A stretch of DNA of 40,992 nucleotides from Anthoceros angustus (GCA_010909165.1 VJWM01000359.1:1-40992), one strand, 5' to 3'. Positions 1 through 9,731 are shown, counted from the stretch's first letter. Notes: generated by a model not told the origin, from the letters alone. A program made the numbers and translations.

Positions 1-944
1 GTATCCCCTTGTTTTAATGCGTTAATCATATTGGCAGAATCACCCGATGAAATTGCGCAGATCGCTGGTGAAAAACATTTACGGCTGGCGATAAGGATGT
101 TTTAAGAATGTTTGAGGTGCAAGCAGTGGAAATGTAAAAGCCTTTATTGAATAGATGTTCTTCAACATCTATGTAATCCGATGAGCTTATTAACGGAAGC
201 CTTTTTAAATCGTCTTTTCAGATATTATTACATTTGATGTTACCTGAATACTTAAAGGTTTTGAGAAGTTTCCTTGTTTCGTTGTAATTACAATTACGCT
301 GTTTCCTGCCCTGGCTCCCCAAATGGAAGCGGCTGCATCCTTTAAGATCGTAATAGATTCTACATCATTAGGGTTTATGTTTATGTCGCCCTCGTATGGG
401 AAATTGTTTTAACACTATTAGCACATCTTTGATCCGTTTATACTACTAAGTCCCTAACGGTTAAGCCATTTTTGTGTGATAGTTTAGGATTAAATAGCAC
501 CGCTTGCAATACCATCCAGCCGTCTTAGAATATTTGTTCCACCTTGCTTGTTTAGCTGCTCATTATTCAAATGTTCAACTGCCCCGTAATTTTATCTCTT
601 GTTAGATGTTGGTATCCAGTCCCCATTATTATTATGTCTTGCATTTCTTGACTGGCCTCAGTCAAATGGATTGTTATTGGTGTTGGGATTTGGTTAATGA
701 CCTGCTTGTATTGATTGTAGCTTATATGAGAAACGATCATCGTATCAATGGTACACTTTTCGTAAAAAAATGTACCATCCTTCGCTCGATATAGTACTTT
801 GTTTTGACTGAATAAAAGATATACTTGCGTTTTCTATTGGCCGCCCATCGGGTGCTAGAATTATTCCAGATACTTTTGTTGGCCGTATGCTTTGAGATTA
901 GAGCATAGAAGTAATTGGAGAATTATAAGAATTTTATTTTGCAT
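1..944 (-). CDS. SusC/RagA-family TonB-dependent outer membrane receptor, N-terminal part
   Basis: This is the start of a SusC/RagA-type receptor, which imports glycans or other large substrates across the outer membrane using TonB energy. The predicted start at 944 opens with a hydrophobic signal peptide ([19 protein letters not shown]). It is followed by a carboxypeptidase-regulatory-like segment (about 860-780, including [14 protein letters not shown]). Next comes the TonB plug, with the family hallmark [17 protein letters not shown] and then [16 protein letters not shown] (about 390-270). At least four frame changes occur, and the beta-barrel lies beyond the window edge. It starts 37 bases after the thioredoxin gene at 981-2205, on the same strand, so the two probably form one operon. 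No SusD is visible. The family is clear; the substrate cannot be read. Confidence 0.85.
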
Positions 945-980
945 TGCAGTTTTTGGTTGGTAATACTTTGTTTCTTCCTA

Positions 981-2205
981 TTAGTTCTGCTTCACTACTG
1001 AATATTCAATAGACTTTTCTCCTTCTGTTAAGGATAAGCCTGACTTTTCTAAATCTTTATTATTTGTTTTAGATCCTGGGTATTGCTTAAAGCAATAGTG
1101 TATTTAGAGTTAGAATTTGTTTCGTCGATAACCGGATAGATCAGATAGGAACTAAGTTTAGTTATAATTGTCTTAGAATCGCTATCTACTATTTGAAAAG
1201 AATTAGTAAAGCGAGCTATTTCTTTTTGGACTTGGGGTAATTCCGTTTGCAGATAATTTGAACCAACCCTTAGCAAATAACATCTTTCCAGATAGCTTTT
1301 TTAGTACTTGAATGTTTAGGTATCTCTCTAAATCCGATTTAATGATGGATGGTACATTTTCCAACTTTTTTTGGGATTATCAGTTCGTAACATATCAAGC
1401 TGTCCAATAGCGCTGCTGTTGCCAGGGTATCATCGGCTTCACCTTATCCTGTTGGCTGGCACTTGCATTTCCTCTTTATACGCAGAGTTGAGTAAATAAC
1501 GGGTCGGGTAGTTTACAAGATAAAGACGCATTCTATCTTCAGTCATTTCAAACGCCTCCATTTGTTCCTAATCCATCTTTATAGCCGGATAGAATTGTTC
1601 TAATTGAAATTCGTCGTCATTCCCTCCGTTATTTGCAACAAATAATGGTTTACGATCATAGGTCGGGTTGTCTATTTTCGTTTTAACGATCAGGGGATGA
1701 CCTTGTACGAACTTGCTAATATTTCTTTTGTTAACTCGGTTCCGTCAGTTGTTACCCCGTTTCTATTTATCCATACATAATGAGGTATCAACCTGTGCGG
1801 AAAGCTTTCTTGTAAGGAAGCTTGTTGAAGGCTATAAGGAAGAAAGACGTTCCCCTTTTTAGTGCTCCTCTTTTCTATGAATGAATTTACTGCGGCTTCG
1901 TTATCCCCTCGTATGTATTGATTAAAGAATTACAAGATCTTTGGGATATTGCTTTTGCAGCTCTTCTGCTTTGGAAAACCCCTTGATGCAGGCGGCGCAC
2001 CAGGTTGCCCAAAGTCCAGGATCACTAGCTTGCCTTTCAGCTCGGATAGTCGGATTTTAGAAACGGGTAATTGTAAACGTTGCTTATTTCAAGGTCAGCT
2101 GGTATAGTGTCGCCAATGGTAAGGGGCGAATGTTTGCGGGTGATTGGGCATAAGAATTTGCCACTGCCTTATGGTGGACAGTAAGCAATATATTCGTTCT
2201 CTCAT
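981..2205 (-). CDS. TlpA-like thioredoxin-domain protein, frameshifted
   Basis: This is a periplasmic TlpA/AhpC-TSA-type thioredoxin protein of the long kind found beside SusC operons in Bacteroidota. The redox site reads TWCAACIKGF (CxxC) at about 2010-1985. It is visible only after allowing one missing T in the run before GGGCAACC, which would restore the usual DFWATWCAAC pattern. N-terminal to it is SPANIRPLTIGDTIPADLEI, a typical lead-in. Downstream is HYVWINRNGVTTDGTELTKE, the strand after the cis-Pro region. The C-terminus ends near SGLSLTEGEKSIEYSVVKQN. Many indels break it, and the start at 2205 is tentative. It probably acts in thiol-disulfide exchange in the envelope. It is likely co-transcribed with the receptor that follows. 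Confidence 0.75.
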
Positions 2206-2701
2206 TGCAGATTAGATTGTTTTAAGTGCGTTTGTGGGGTATGTGGTTATATCCGGCAAGCTGCGGGCGCACATGAGAAGACGCCCCGCCGCCGGATGAG
2301 GAGGACGGAGCCTAAACCAGGTTCTTTGGCTTGACACGAGCAAAGATGATTTTATGAAGAAGCAGATAAAAGGAATGGAATAGATGTAAGCAGCTCGACG
2401 AAAAGTGTGCCGCATTGGTGGTGTGTATGTTGGAAGTTATGGCGGATACATGAATTTAAGGTGAGGCCCTCTCTTTTTACGGAAGCGTGAGAAAATGCTC
2501 GCCGCTGAAAGATGAAGCCCCACTTAAAAGCAGTGCAATATTTTTCCTGTTTAAACTCATTGCTCAGGTTTCTCACGCTACCGGTAACGAGTAAAGGAAG
2601 TTTACATAACCTCTAACCAAATTTAAGAGTATCCGCTAATATAACAAAAATATAATAAGATATATATGAAATGTTGTTTATATGGATGTTCATTTTGCTA
2701 G
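2206..2701. other. No confident gene
   Basis: Short open frames on the minus strand (74 and 67 codons around 2352-2576 and 2212-2415) have no recognisable family and overlap each other out of frame. About 2600-2690 is AT-rich and probably holds the promoter of the HTH gene that starts at 2702. Confidence 0.5.
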
Positions 2702-3160
2702 GTGAAACCATTTCGTAATACAAAGTTAACCAGTAAGATAGGAGCTAAAATAAGGGACCTTAGAAACAAGGCGGGGTTTAGTCTGGATGATGTTGCAGAT
2801 ATGACCGGATTTACCCAAAGCTTATTATCAGCTATTGAAAATGGCTCGAAACTGGTATTTCACATCTAACAGAAATTGCAAAAGCAATTGGCGTTCATCC
2901 TAAAGAATTGGATATGCCATGAGATCAAACCTCGTTATCCGCTAAGCCCACAGCGAAAAGAAAGAAACAGGCTTACTTTTAGAATCACAACGCTGTGCGA
3001 TGAAACCGACTTTTAAAGAACCCAAATTTGTTAGGAAGTGGTTGAGAATTTACGTAGTGAATCTAAAGCAAAGTTAACTTCTGCACCTGTGGCCGTAGTT
3101 TTAAAAAGGCTTGTGGATTCTGGGAAATTAACTTATAAAGTTGGCCGTCAGAATAAATAA
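2702..3160 (+). CDS. XRE-family HTH transcriptional regulator
   Basis: This is a small DNA-binding regulator with an N-terminal Cro/CI helix-turn-helix. Visible segments are IGAKIRDLRNKAGFSLDDVA, then MTGFTQSLLSAIENGSK, then after a one-base break HLTEIAKAIGVHPKELDMP. The order of helices is the XRE pattern, with recognition helix TQSLLSAIENG. A second conserved half follows (VVENLRSESKAKLTSAPVAV, VLKRLVDSGKLTYKVGRQNK), typical of Bacteroidota HTH proteins of about 150 residues. The start is taken at a GTG at 2702, because an upstream ATG at 2689 is out of frame. At least two frameshifts occur. The target is unknown; neighbours suggest a regulator carried on accessory DNA. Confidence 0.75.
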
Positions 3161-3325
3161 GAAAGCGGAAATAAACTTTAAGTCTGTTCTTTGTTTTAAG
3201 AGGTAGCTTGTTATAGAAATGAATTTGATAGCGAATTGGAAGAGCTAGGAAGAGGATAAGGAACTTACGCAAGCATAGAAAATTGCGCCTGCTGGGTATG
3301 GAAATTAAACTAGTTCCTCAATTTT

Positions 3326-4163
3326 TCAATTTCCCAATGCGGCAATGCTTTTTACAAAGTTTTCTACAACTGGTATCATGGCTGATAAACGTTCTATCAA
3401 TATGTTTAATTCCTGCACTGTTATAGTAAGTCTTCCCTGTACCGGGCATCTACATAGCCTTGCTTTAAAAGCTCAAACAAGTTTTTTCCTGCTTGTCAGT
3501 TTCAGCCCTGAATATATGAAACAGTTCCTCCGAATAAGGTTTGGCCTTGCGGCGCAACTTCCAAAGGTTATGCGTTTTGGGCTTATAGTCGGTAAATACT
3601 AACAGCGTGGCGTAGTAAAGACTTTCAGCCGCCTGATGTAAATTGAACGTTGCGATTTTTAAAGATTCTCTTTGCTGATAAAATTTTGCCCCCTCTACAA
3701 ACTCATCACCTTGCGAAACCATGTATCGAAATAGCGTTGTGCTTTTCCTTCTTCTCTGCGTTGGTCAGCTCTCTTGGTTCTGAAAATTGTACGGTGCCTT
3801 TGTCATACAGCAGTATGCCTCTTCTACTATGTCAATCCAAAAATATTCTCCCATTCCAGCCCTTTGTTTATGTAATCTATCTCATGTATTTCAGGTTTAC
3901 GGGTGGCTTGTAACGTTCCGTTCTGTCACTACCCGGCTTTCCTGGTCGTATGCCTTTCGGGGTTGTCTTTGTTACCCAAAAATCATAATCGCTGATGTAT
4001 TCGTAAGTAATTCCTTTGAAACATACCTATGCTCTACATAAGTGCCTTTGGCATAGCTCCCGAAGAGTATAACCATTTCAGGGTTTACCACTTCTTTGAT
4101 AACCTCCAAGATCCTGTTAATCTCAAACTGTTTTTGCTCCGGTAAATGATGTAGCGTTTTCAT
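3326..4163 (-). CDS. MNT-HEPN fused nucleotidyltransferase
   Basis: The N-terminal half is a minimal nucleotidyltransferase: VILFGSYAKGTYVEHRYVSK (about 4080-4020) followed by SDYDF after a frame change. These are the GSxxxG and DxD elements that bind metal and nucleotide. The C-terminal half is a HEPN domain: FNLHQAAESLYYATLLVFTD, then YKPKTHNLWKLRRKAKPYSE, ending IAALGN at 3326. Fused MNT-HEPN proteins of about 280 residues are common in Bacteroidota. By analogy with two-gene HEPN/MNT pairs they are thought to be toxin-antitoxin-like modules, in which the MNT part modifies the HEPN part. There are four or more indels. A palindromic repeat (4195-4281) lies directly upstream and could hold its promoter. 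Confidence 0.75.
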
Positions 4164-4194
4164 AGAAGATAAGATTTAGGTAGCGCAAGGTTAA

Positions 4195-4281
4195 AACTGA
4201 CCGGCGTAAAATTACGCATAATTTATTGAATGATAGTGCTTCCGGCATTCGTATGTTTTTATCCCGTATTCTTTAACGGGG
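4195..4281. repeat. Copy A of an 85-bp palindrome-containing repeat
   Basis: This segment aligns over about 85 bases with 6633-6717 (roughly three quarters identical, same orientation), sharing AACTGACC, TAATTTATTGA, CCGGC and TTCGTAT in the same order. Its core at 4209-4224 is a perfect palindrome with arms AAATTA and TAATTT around CGCA. It sits upstream of the MNT-HEPN gene. It may be an operator or a mobile-element remnant. Confidence 0.6.
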
Positions 4282-4499
4282 TACACACTGTTTATCACAG
4301 CCGGTATTTATTGCCAGGGTTCATAACAACGATAATTGCCGATGTACCCTTATTCGCGGATAGCTATATCAGGACGTATAGAGTAACAGCAACAGCCGTG
4401 TTCACAATGTTGTCCTGCACCGGCTAATTCTTTTAAGAGAATTAATTTTAGATAGAGAGCAAGCAATAAGCAGCAACAAATTGTTTTTATATCAACTAT
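4282..4499. other. No confident gene
   Basis: A 65-codon open frame begins at 4230 but has no family resemblance and runs over the repeat. I see no gene here. Confidence 0.5.
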
Positions 4500-4522
4500 A
4501 ATCCCCGGTAATACCGGGGATT
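4500..4522. terminator. Terminator-like hairpin 44 bases before the group II intron
   Basis: There is a perfect 9-bp stem, AATCCCCGG and CCGGGGATT, around the loop TAATA. A mixed AT run follows rather than a clean T tract. It could stop transcription from either side. Some bacterial group II introns (class C) insert just downstream of terminator hairpins, though here the gap to the intron is about 44 bases. Confidence 0.6.
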
Positions 4523-5081
4523 ATTATAAATCTAATCAAAACCATTAACCATTAAACCTTATCTATGTGCCTTGAAGTGCTTATGGGCTAAGCACATGCT
4601 GTTAATGTGATGGTGGCAGACCCACCGCCGGGGTTGACAGACAACCCCGACAAACCGCTGCTGGTGCTGCTAACCGAAAGGAAGTGGTGCTGAACGAGCA
4701 AGAAAAGGCGGAATCAAATCCGTCAGGTAAACAGAGAGCTGAACGAAAGTGAACCACCGATGACGTATCGTTATAAGGTAAAGACGCTGTTCAAACCAGA
4801 AACTTTCATAGGGTTCAGGAGCAAGGCTTAGGAGCAGTAAACTGTAGCGGACTAAGCAACAGCCGGTATATAGGTGGCAGGAATCTGTTTCAGGCACGGT
4901 AACGGAACAAGGAACTTGCATGAAAGACGATTGAGGAAAGCACAAGCAGTGAACCTGCAAGGCAAATACCGATGTATTCATGCAGGGGCGGATCAGCCCG
5001 TAAGCGATGATGCCCTGTGAAACGGGGAGCAGTGAAGGGGCTGAACAAGTTAGTTTCATTTAACCGACAACTGTAAAAGGG

Positions 5082-6313
5082 ATGATTGATTATTATGAAA
5101 CAAAGGCGCATCCGATCACAAAGAAAATGGTACTGGATGCCTACAAGGAAATCAAAGCAAACGGTAAAGCAGCCGGAGTAGATGGTGTAAGTCTTGAAAA
5201 TATACGGGGAGAAACTACCGCAAACCTGTACAAACTCTGGAACCGGCTAACTTCTGGATATTATCCTGCCAATGTGCGGGAGAAATTGATACCAAAGAAG
5301 ATGGCGGTAACAGGGCGTTGGGAATAGCGACAGTAGAAGACCGTATCGCTCAACAAGTGGTTAAAACGTATCTGGAACCAAAGGTGGATCATACATTCCA
5401 CCCGGACAGTTATGGTTATCGTCAGGGTAAAATGCACACCAGGCCTTACAGAAAAGTTGGAACGTTGCTATCGGCATAATTGGGTACTGGACTTAGACAT
5501 TAAGTCGTTCTTCGATACGATAGACCATGAGTTGATGCTAAAGGCCAGCCGTTATACAAACGACAAATGGATATTGCTGTATGTAGAACGCTGGCTGAAA
5601 GCAGGAACTCTGAAGGAGGATGGTAGCATTGAAACACGAACCGAAGGCTCCGTTCAGGGGTCAGTAATCAGCCCGTTGCTGGCTAATATCTTCTTACATT
5701 TTGTATTTGACAAGTGGATGGAAAAGTATTTTCCAAATACTCCATTTGAACGGTATTGCGATGATGCAATCATCCATTGTAAAAGTGAAAAACAGGCGAT
5801 TCTTATGAAGGAAAAGATAGCAGAGAGAATGAAACAATGCCGGTTGTCACTGAACATGGAGAAAACACATATCGTGTACTGCTGAAGCAAGAACAGAATG
5901 GAGAAGCACAAGAACGTAAGTTTTGATTTCTTAAGGCACACCTACCAAAGTGGTGCAAGACAAAGAATGGAAACATGCTGCTGTTTACACCGGTTATGAG
6001 CCGAAAGGCAAAGAAAAGTGTAACAGCGAAGATCCGGGAAATGGAGATATACAAGTTCAGTGGCAGAATCCAGGAACTGGCGAAGAAGATAAACATGAAA
6101 AACAAGAGGATGGATAAGCTACTATTGTGTATTTAACAAGTGGAAACCGTACACCTTTGGTGGCGTTTGAATTTACGTCTTACCAAATGGGTAGCCAATT
6201 ACAGAAAGATGAACATCAGAAAAGCGGAGAAGTGGAGCGGTATCTACAAACACAAATCCCGGTCTTTTGAGCATTGGAGTTGTCGCACCCATAAGCAAAA
6301 TGTGAAAGGTTGA
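5082..6313 (+). CDS. ltrA: Group II intron reverse transcriptase/maturase
   Basis: This multifunctional intron protein copies the spliced intron into DNA and helps it fold. Seen in order: KANGKAAGVDGVSLENIRGE (RT0/1), LIPKK then RALGIATVEDRIAQQVV after a one-base break, VLDLDIKSFFDTIDHELMLK (RT3), TEGSVQGSVISPLLANIFLH (RT4), and the catalytic motif YCDDAIIHCKSEKQ (RT5, in place of the commoner YADD). SLNMEKTHIVYCK follows (RT6), and the maturase X domain ends near FEHWSC. Length is about 410 residues. At least five indels occur, one being a missing G in AAGAAGATGG. It starts at the ATG at 5082. It lies inside domain IV of the intron at 4567-6427. Confidence 0.9.
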
Positions 6314-6359
6314 AAAGTAAGTCACCTGTATAAAGGCACTTATCGTCTGACTTGTGTAA

Positions 6360-6394
6360 GAGCCGTGATAATGCGAGAGTATTACGTCCGGTTC
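6360..6394 (+). ncRNA. Group II intron domain V
   Basis: The 35-base catalytic hairpin starts GAGCCG, pairs with the closing CGGTTC, and carries a GAGA tetraloop-like turn between ATAATGC and GTATTAC. It contains the AGC triad at the expected place. This is the most conserved part of any group II intron and confirms the orientation and class of the element. Confidence 0.85.
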
Positions 6395-6632
6395 TGTGAG
6401 AGGCTTGGGCTGAAATGCCTTGCTCAACAAAATTAGGCAGGAAGTTAGGTGTTTTTAGGTTATACCCTTGCATGTAAAAACATCCACCATTTACCACCTA
6501 CAGACACTACCCTTTTCTTTTTGAGGGTTTGATAATCTCACATATCCTGCTTCTCTCTAGCCGTTTTGCTGCGGCAAATGTTTCGACGATTTCTTTCGTA
6601 GAACATGAAATTACAGGTAGGATAAGGGTATT

Positions 6633-6717
6633 AACTGACCAGTATAATATTATGCGTAATTTATTGAGTAAGAATGCGCCCGGCTTCGTATTCTTTTTAC
6701 TCCTATGCTTTAAGGGT
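6633..6717. repeat. Copy B of the 85-bp palindrome-containing repeat
   Basis: This is the partner of 4195-4281. Its core at 6649-6660 is the palindrome ATTA-TGCG-TAAT, whereas copy A has ATTA-CGCA-TAAT. The palindrome arms are kept while the centre is reversed. It lies 80 bases ahead of the second XRE gene. A TATATTTG at 6762-6769, matching the Bacteroidota -7 box TAnnTTTG, lies just beyond it. Confidence 0.6.
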
Positions 6718-6794
6718 CAAAATTTGGCCACTGCACTTACGAAAATAACCCTATAATTTGTTATATTTGTTTGAATTTGATACTTGTACATGCA

Positions 6795-7240
6795 ATGGCA
6801 AAAAAGCATATTGGTAGAAATATCCGGTTCATACGAACGCTACGTGGTATGAAGCAGGAAACCTTGGGAGCTGGGTATCGCACAACAAAATGTATCTAAA
6901 ATGGAAAGAATAAGGAAATAACCGACGAACAGCTTGATCAAGTAGCAAAGGTTTTAAAACTACCGATGCCATTAAGGATTTTGATGAGAACGCCATCATC
7001 AACAATAATATTCTTAATGACCAGGTGAATAATTACAATATTAATCCGTTGGACAAAGTTTCTGAACTGTACGAAATATTAATCAACAGGGATAATGAAA
7101 TTAAAGAGTTGAAGGCTGAACTGGAAGAATACAAAAGCGGTAAAAAGCCAGTGAAAACAGAGGATACCAGCGTAAAACCGATTTTATCGGTAGAAGGGAA
7201 TATGACAAAAGAGCGGCTCAATAAAAATTGTAAAACGTGA
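6795..7240 (+). CDS. XRE-family HTH regulator with C-terminal helical tail
   Basis: The N-terminal Cro/CI domain reads HIGRNIRFIRTLRGMKQETL, then GIAQQNVSKMEKNKEITDEQ, with one or two indels between. The tail holds IINNNILNDQVNNYNINPLD followed by VSELYEILINRDNEIKELKA, a coiled-coil-like helix rich in Glu and Lys. This layout is common in Bacteroidota regulators of about 140 residues found on mobile elements. It is four bases ahead of the antitoxin-like gene at 7244, and the three genes to 7783 probably share a transcript. It may regulate the toxin-antitoxin pair; that is inference. Confidence 0.8.
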
Positions 7241-7243
7241 TAT

Positions 7244-7485
7244 ATGAACACAGCGAGCATTAGGGAAAAACTTTATGATTATATAAGGGTGGCCGATGAT
7301 AAGAAGGTGAAAGCTATATTTACCATGCTGGAAGATGATATAACAGAAAAGGCTGAATGGTGGAAGGATAATGCAGTAGTATTGGAACTGAAAGGTTTGA
7401 TGCGTGGGATAGTGGAAAAGAAAAAGGCGCTACACTGGATGAAATAGACGAAGACATAGCACGATTAAAGAAAAACGTGCTGTGA
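7244..7485 (+). CDS. Putative antitoxin of a RelE/ParE-type pair
   Basis: This is a small acidic protein of about 80 residues, starting MNTASIREKLYDYIRVADDK and containing IFTMLEDDITEKAEWWKDN. A one-base break near 7435 moves the end into DEIDEDIARLKK. The size, charge and short gap to the following RelE-like gene fit the antitoxin of a type II system. Antitoxins of this group wrap the toxin with a C-terminal helix and bind their own promoter through the N-terminus. The family is not recognised with certainty from sequence alone. Confidence 0.65.
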
Positions 7486-7486
7486 A

Positions 7487-7783
7487 ATGAGGGATTATAG
7501 GATTGAAATTTTGGTGAAAGCCCAGGGGAGCTATTGGAGGTGGTACGAGGATCGGCAGGAAGGGTTAGGAGATCGGTTCAGAAACGAAGTGTTTGAAAAG
7601 ATCAGCCAGATTGAAAAAACACCGGAACGCTACCCTGAAAGAAAGAAAAATCTTTTCGGGAGGCCAGGATAGATGTGTTCCCTTACCTTGTGATATATAA
7701 AATTGCAAAGAAAGAAGATAATAGCCGTAGTTTCCATCTTTCACACAAGCCGCAGCCCCAAAAAGAAATATTCAAATCCATAA
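7487..7783 (+). CDS. RelE/ParE-family toxin
   Basis: The RelE/ParE fold is seen as an N-terminal strand (YRIEILVKA), two helices with the usual GLGDRF motif, then the core strands after a one-base break at about 7665 (FPYLVIYKI), and a final FHTS element. Length is about 98 residues, normal for the family. Members are mRNA interferases or gyrase inhibitors; which activity applies cannot be decided here. The start lies two bases after the antitoxin stop, so the genes are translationally coupled. Two frameshifts are present, so function in the read sequence is uncertain. Confidence 0.8.
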
Positions 7784-7818
7784 GTTTTATACGAGTTACC
7801 GGATGGTGCAGCATCGCG

Positions 7819-8085
7819 TTAGCGTAATGGCTTGTATAGGTCTTCTACTTCCATCAATAAAAGGGCTATAAATTGGTCATCGCGGTTAGTTTTGCCTGAA
7901 ATATCTACAATAGATTCCAACTTGAAATCGGGTACTATCTCTTCAATCATTGCAAAAAGCTCTTCGGCTTTATACAGGCAGCTAAAAAAAAAATAATGGC
8001 TTATGCTCATGGCTTTCGATAGTGCCGGTGAGATGCTTTTTAGCAAGTGCTTTATTAAATCATCATATTTATCTCGATTAATCAT
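7819..8085 (-). CDS. Hypothetical protein, 88 residues
   Basis: This is one of the few intact frames in the region. It starts MINRDKYDDLIKHLLKSI and ends MEVEDLYKPLR. It is helical, mildly acidic and without a signal peptide. I do not recognise a family. It points toward the RelE-like gene and may be an accessory-region gene of its own. Confidence 0.5.
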   Translation of the reverse strand: MINRDKYDDLIKHLLKSISPALSKAMSISHYFFFSCLYKAEELFAMIEEIVPDFKLESIVDISGKTNRDDQFIALLLMEVEDLYKPLR

Positions 8086-8136
8086 AACTGCACCTGTTAG
8101 GCCGATTAGTTATTTCCACCCCTGTTTCATTATAAA

Positions 8137-8367
8137 TTAATGGTAATAAAATAGTGCGCTACCGCCTTCTGTATGGGTAAAATAAGGATTTGATACCTGT
8201 TGTTGTTTTCTCTTACAACTACATTGGCCCGGGAGTAGGCAGGAAACGATCAGGTGAAAAGAAACAACGCCGAAAGAACCCCCAAAACAAGAGCAAAAAT
8301 GATGTTTAGCTTTAATCTCTTTCCATTTACTTTTAAGGTCTGATGGTTGCGGCTCATTTAATAGCAT
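8137..8367 (-). CDS. Hypothetical small membrane protein, frameshifted
   Basis: The open frame starts MLLNEPQPSDLKSKWKEIK. One base out of frame after that lies a hydrophobic stretch, IIFALVLGVLSALFLFT, which would make a single membrane helix if a base is missing. This gives a cytoplasmic N-terminus and one transmembrane segment. The family is unknown. The alternative is that the open frame is real and soluble, which the composition makes less likely. Confidence 0.35.
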   Translation of the reverse strand: MLLNEPQPSDLKSKWKEIKAKHHFCSCFGGSFGVVSFHLIVSCLLPGQCSCKRKQQQVSNPYFTHTEGGSALFYYH

Positions 8368-8510
8368 AAGGTTTATTATGGTTTAAGCGGTCAGGTAATA
8401 CACGAAAACCCTATTACGTAGTTACACTTGCCAGCATTAGCTACTGGCTGATATATGTAAAGGAAGGCGCCGAACGTGTTACTAATTTACGAATGAATGC
8501 AGATTAAATG

Positions 8511-8625
8511 AATTTCTTTTTGTTTGTTGCTAACCTGATCTTTCATACTTAAATGTGAGCTGCAATGCCAGATTTTTGAAGGTTAGAAATTTCTTTTTTG
8601 TTAGGTATAATTTCCTTTTTGTTAC
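8511..8625 (+). promoter_or_regulatory. Three direct repeats upstream of rteC
   Basis: A motif close to AATTTCYTTTTTGTTA occurs at 8511-8526, 8588-8605 and 8609-8625. The last two are 21 bases apart, two helical turns. They lie 80 bases before the rteC start, where an operator or activator site would be expected. The wider gap 8370-8700 holds no gene. Confidence 0.45.
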
Positions 8626-8704
8626 ATTTTGTTTATGACTTAGCACAGAGAGTTTGTTAATTAGGCCGTCATTACAATATCTTAAACCACTAGCATTAGT
8701 GAAC

Positions 8705-9558
8705 ATGAAAACTGAAACTGTCCCTTTTTGAATCGCTCCATAGTGAAGTTGAAAAGAAATTACAGGAAATGGAATTAGTTGCGGAATCTACGCAACAGGC
8801 AGCCCGAAATGGGATTAGTGTTATAAAATCCGCTGTGGAGCGATTGCGATTGCACATTATTGAAAATCCGTTTGCAAATGAAGCGGATGAAATTTTCTTT
8901 TAAAGAAGTTAGCCGTTTAACCAGTAAACTAATTTATTTGTTGAAGCTGTACAAGCTGGAAGCCAGTCGTCCTTCGGGAAACGAAAAGCACAAAGGAAGT
9001 TATTAAAAGGGAGCTGCGGAGCTGGAACGCTATTTTAAAATACACGAGCTGCTTTACTAGTACTACTGTACTGGGTCCACACATTTAGATCAGCAGTACT
9101 TTCTACGTGACAGGCTGGATCTGCATGTATTTCCGACCCACAGCTTATTATGTTTGATGCTGATTTCAGTACAGTTGGTGACTATGTGTTTGCCAAGTTT
9201 AAAGCCCATGAAAGGTACGGCCAGTATATATCTGCAGAATTGCGTAACCTTAGCATCCACACGGCTGGCGGTGCTCTTATGTCACCTTCAGGCAAAAAAC
9301 ACTAAAATGGACTGCACCAAAGGCGGCGCTATATGAACTGATATATGCAGTTTTTAGCGACGGGCTGTTAACGAGGGCAACGCCGAAATTAAAGAAATCG
9401 CAAATGTATTTGGCAAAGGGTTTAACGTAGATGTTTCCCAGATTTACAGGGCCGGCCAGGAAATGAGGATAAGGAATAGTCGTACAAAATATTTAAAGCG
9501 GCTTATTGAGCGGGTTGAAAGCCGATGGGACGAACAAGACGAAAATCCACGATATTGA
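8705..9558 (+). CDS. rteC: RteC-family regulator of conjugative-element excision
   Basis: RteC in CTnDOT is a tetracycline-induced activator of the excision genes, built of a helical N-terminus and a C-terminal winged helix. Here the N-terminus shows SLFESLHSEVEKKLQEMELV. The middle shows QQYFLRDRLDLHVFP and DADFSTVGDYVFAKFKAHER. The diagnostic C-terminal part shows LKWTAPKAALYELIYAVFSD, then AEIKEIANVFGKGFNVDVSQ and IYRAGQEMRIRNSRTKYLKR, ending DENPRY. Length is about 280 residues, as in the family. Five or more indels are present. A rho-independent terminator follows 18 bases later, and the transfer genes lie downstream on the same strand. No rteA or rteB is seen. Confidence 0.88.
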
Positions 9559-9575
9559 AACATTGAATTTAGGAT

Positions 9576-9601
9576 GCCCCGGCACAGTTGGGGCTTTTTT
9601 G
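9576..9601 (+). terminator. Rho-independent terminator after rteC
   Basis: The stem is GCCCC with GGGGC, the loop is nine bases, and a run of seven T follows. It closes the rteC transcript. Confidence 0.85.
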
Positions 9602-9731
9602 CCCATGCGCAAAAAAGAAACTGTAGCAGGTATAAAATGTGAAACCGGCACAGTAAAATGAACTATTAACCGCCTGTTAGTGTCGTTTCTGAAAAATTTA
9701 AAGTTTCAACACAAAAATTTAAAAATATTTT

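Larger units (their letters stand above)
4567..6427 (+). mobile_element. Group II intron with encoded reverse transcriptase
   Basis: The predicted 5' end is GTGCC at 4567, close to the GUGYG consensus. A structured 5' region of about 500 bases (domains I-III) follows, then the reverse transcriptase in domain IV, then domain V at 6360-6394. A domain VI-like stem (GAGGC pairing with GCC and CTC) ends near 6427. At about 1.86 kb it is slightly short for the type, mainly because the reverse transcriptase lacks a visible endonuclease domain. The flanks are non-coding, so no gene is interrupted. Both boundaries are inferred from consensus and could be off by several bases. Confidence 0.75.

Noticed and set aside
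606-794. Plus-strand open frame of 62 codons
   Set aside because: It is a shadow of the SusC-like receptor on the opposite strand, where the plug motifs read clearly.
3345-4041. Several plus-strand frames of 84-87 codons
   Set aside because: They lie opposite the MNT-HEPN gene, whose motifs are recognised on the minus strand.
4670-5111. Minus-strand frame of 129 codons
   Set aside because: It covers the structured 5' domains of the group II intron, where long frames arise by chance; no family resemblance.
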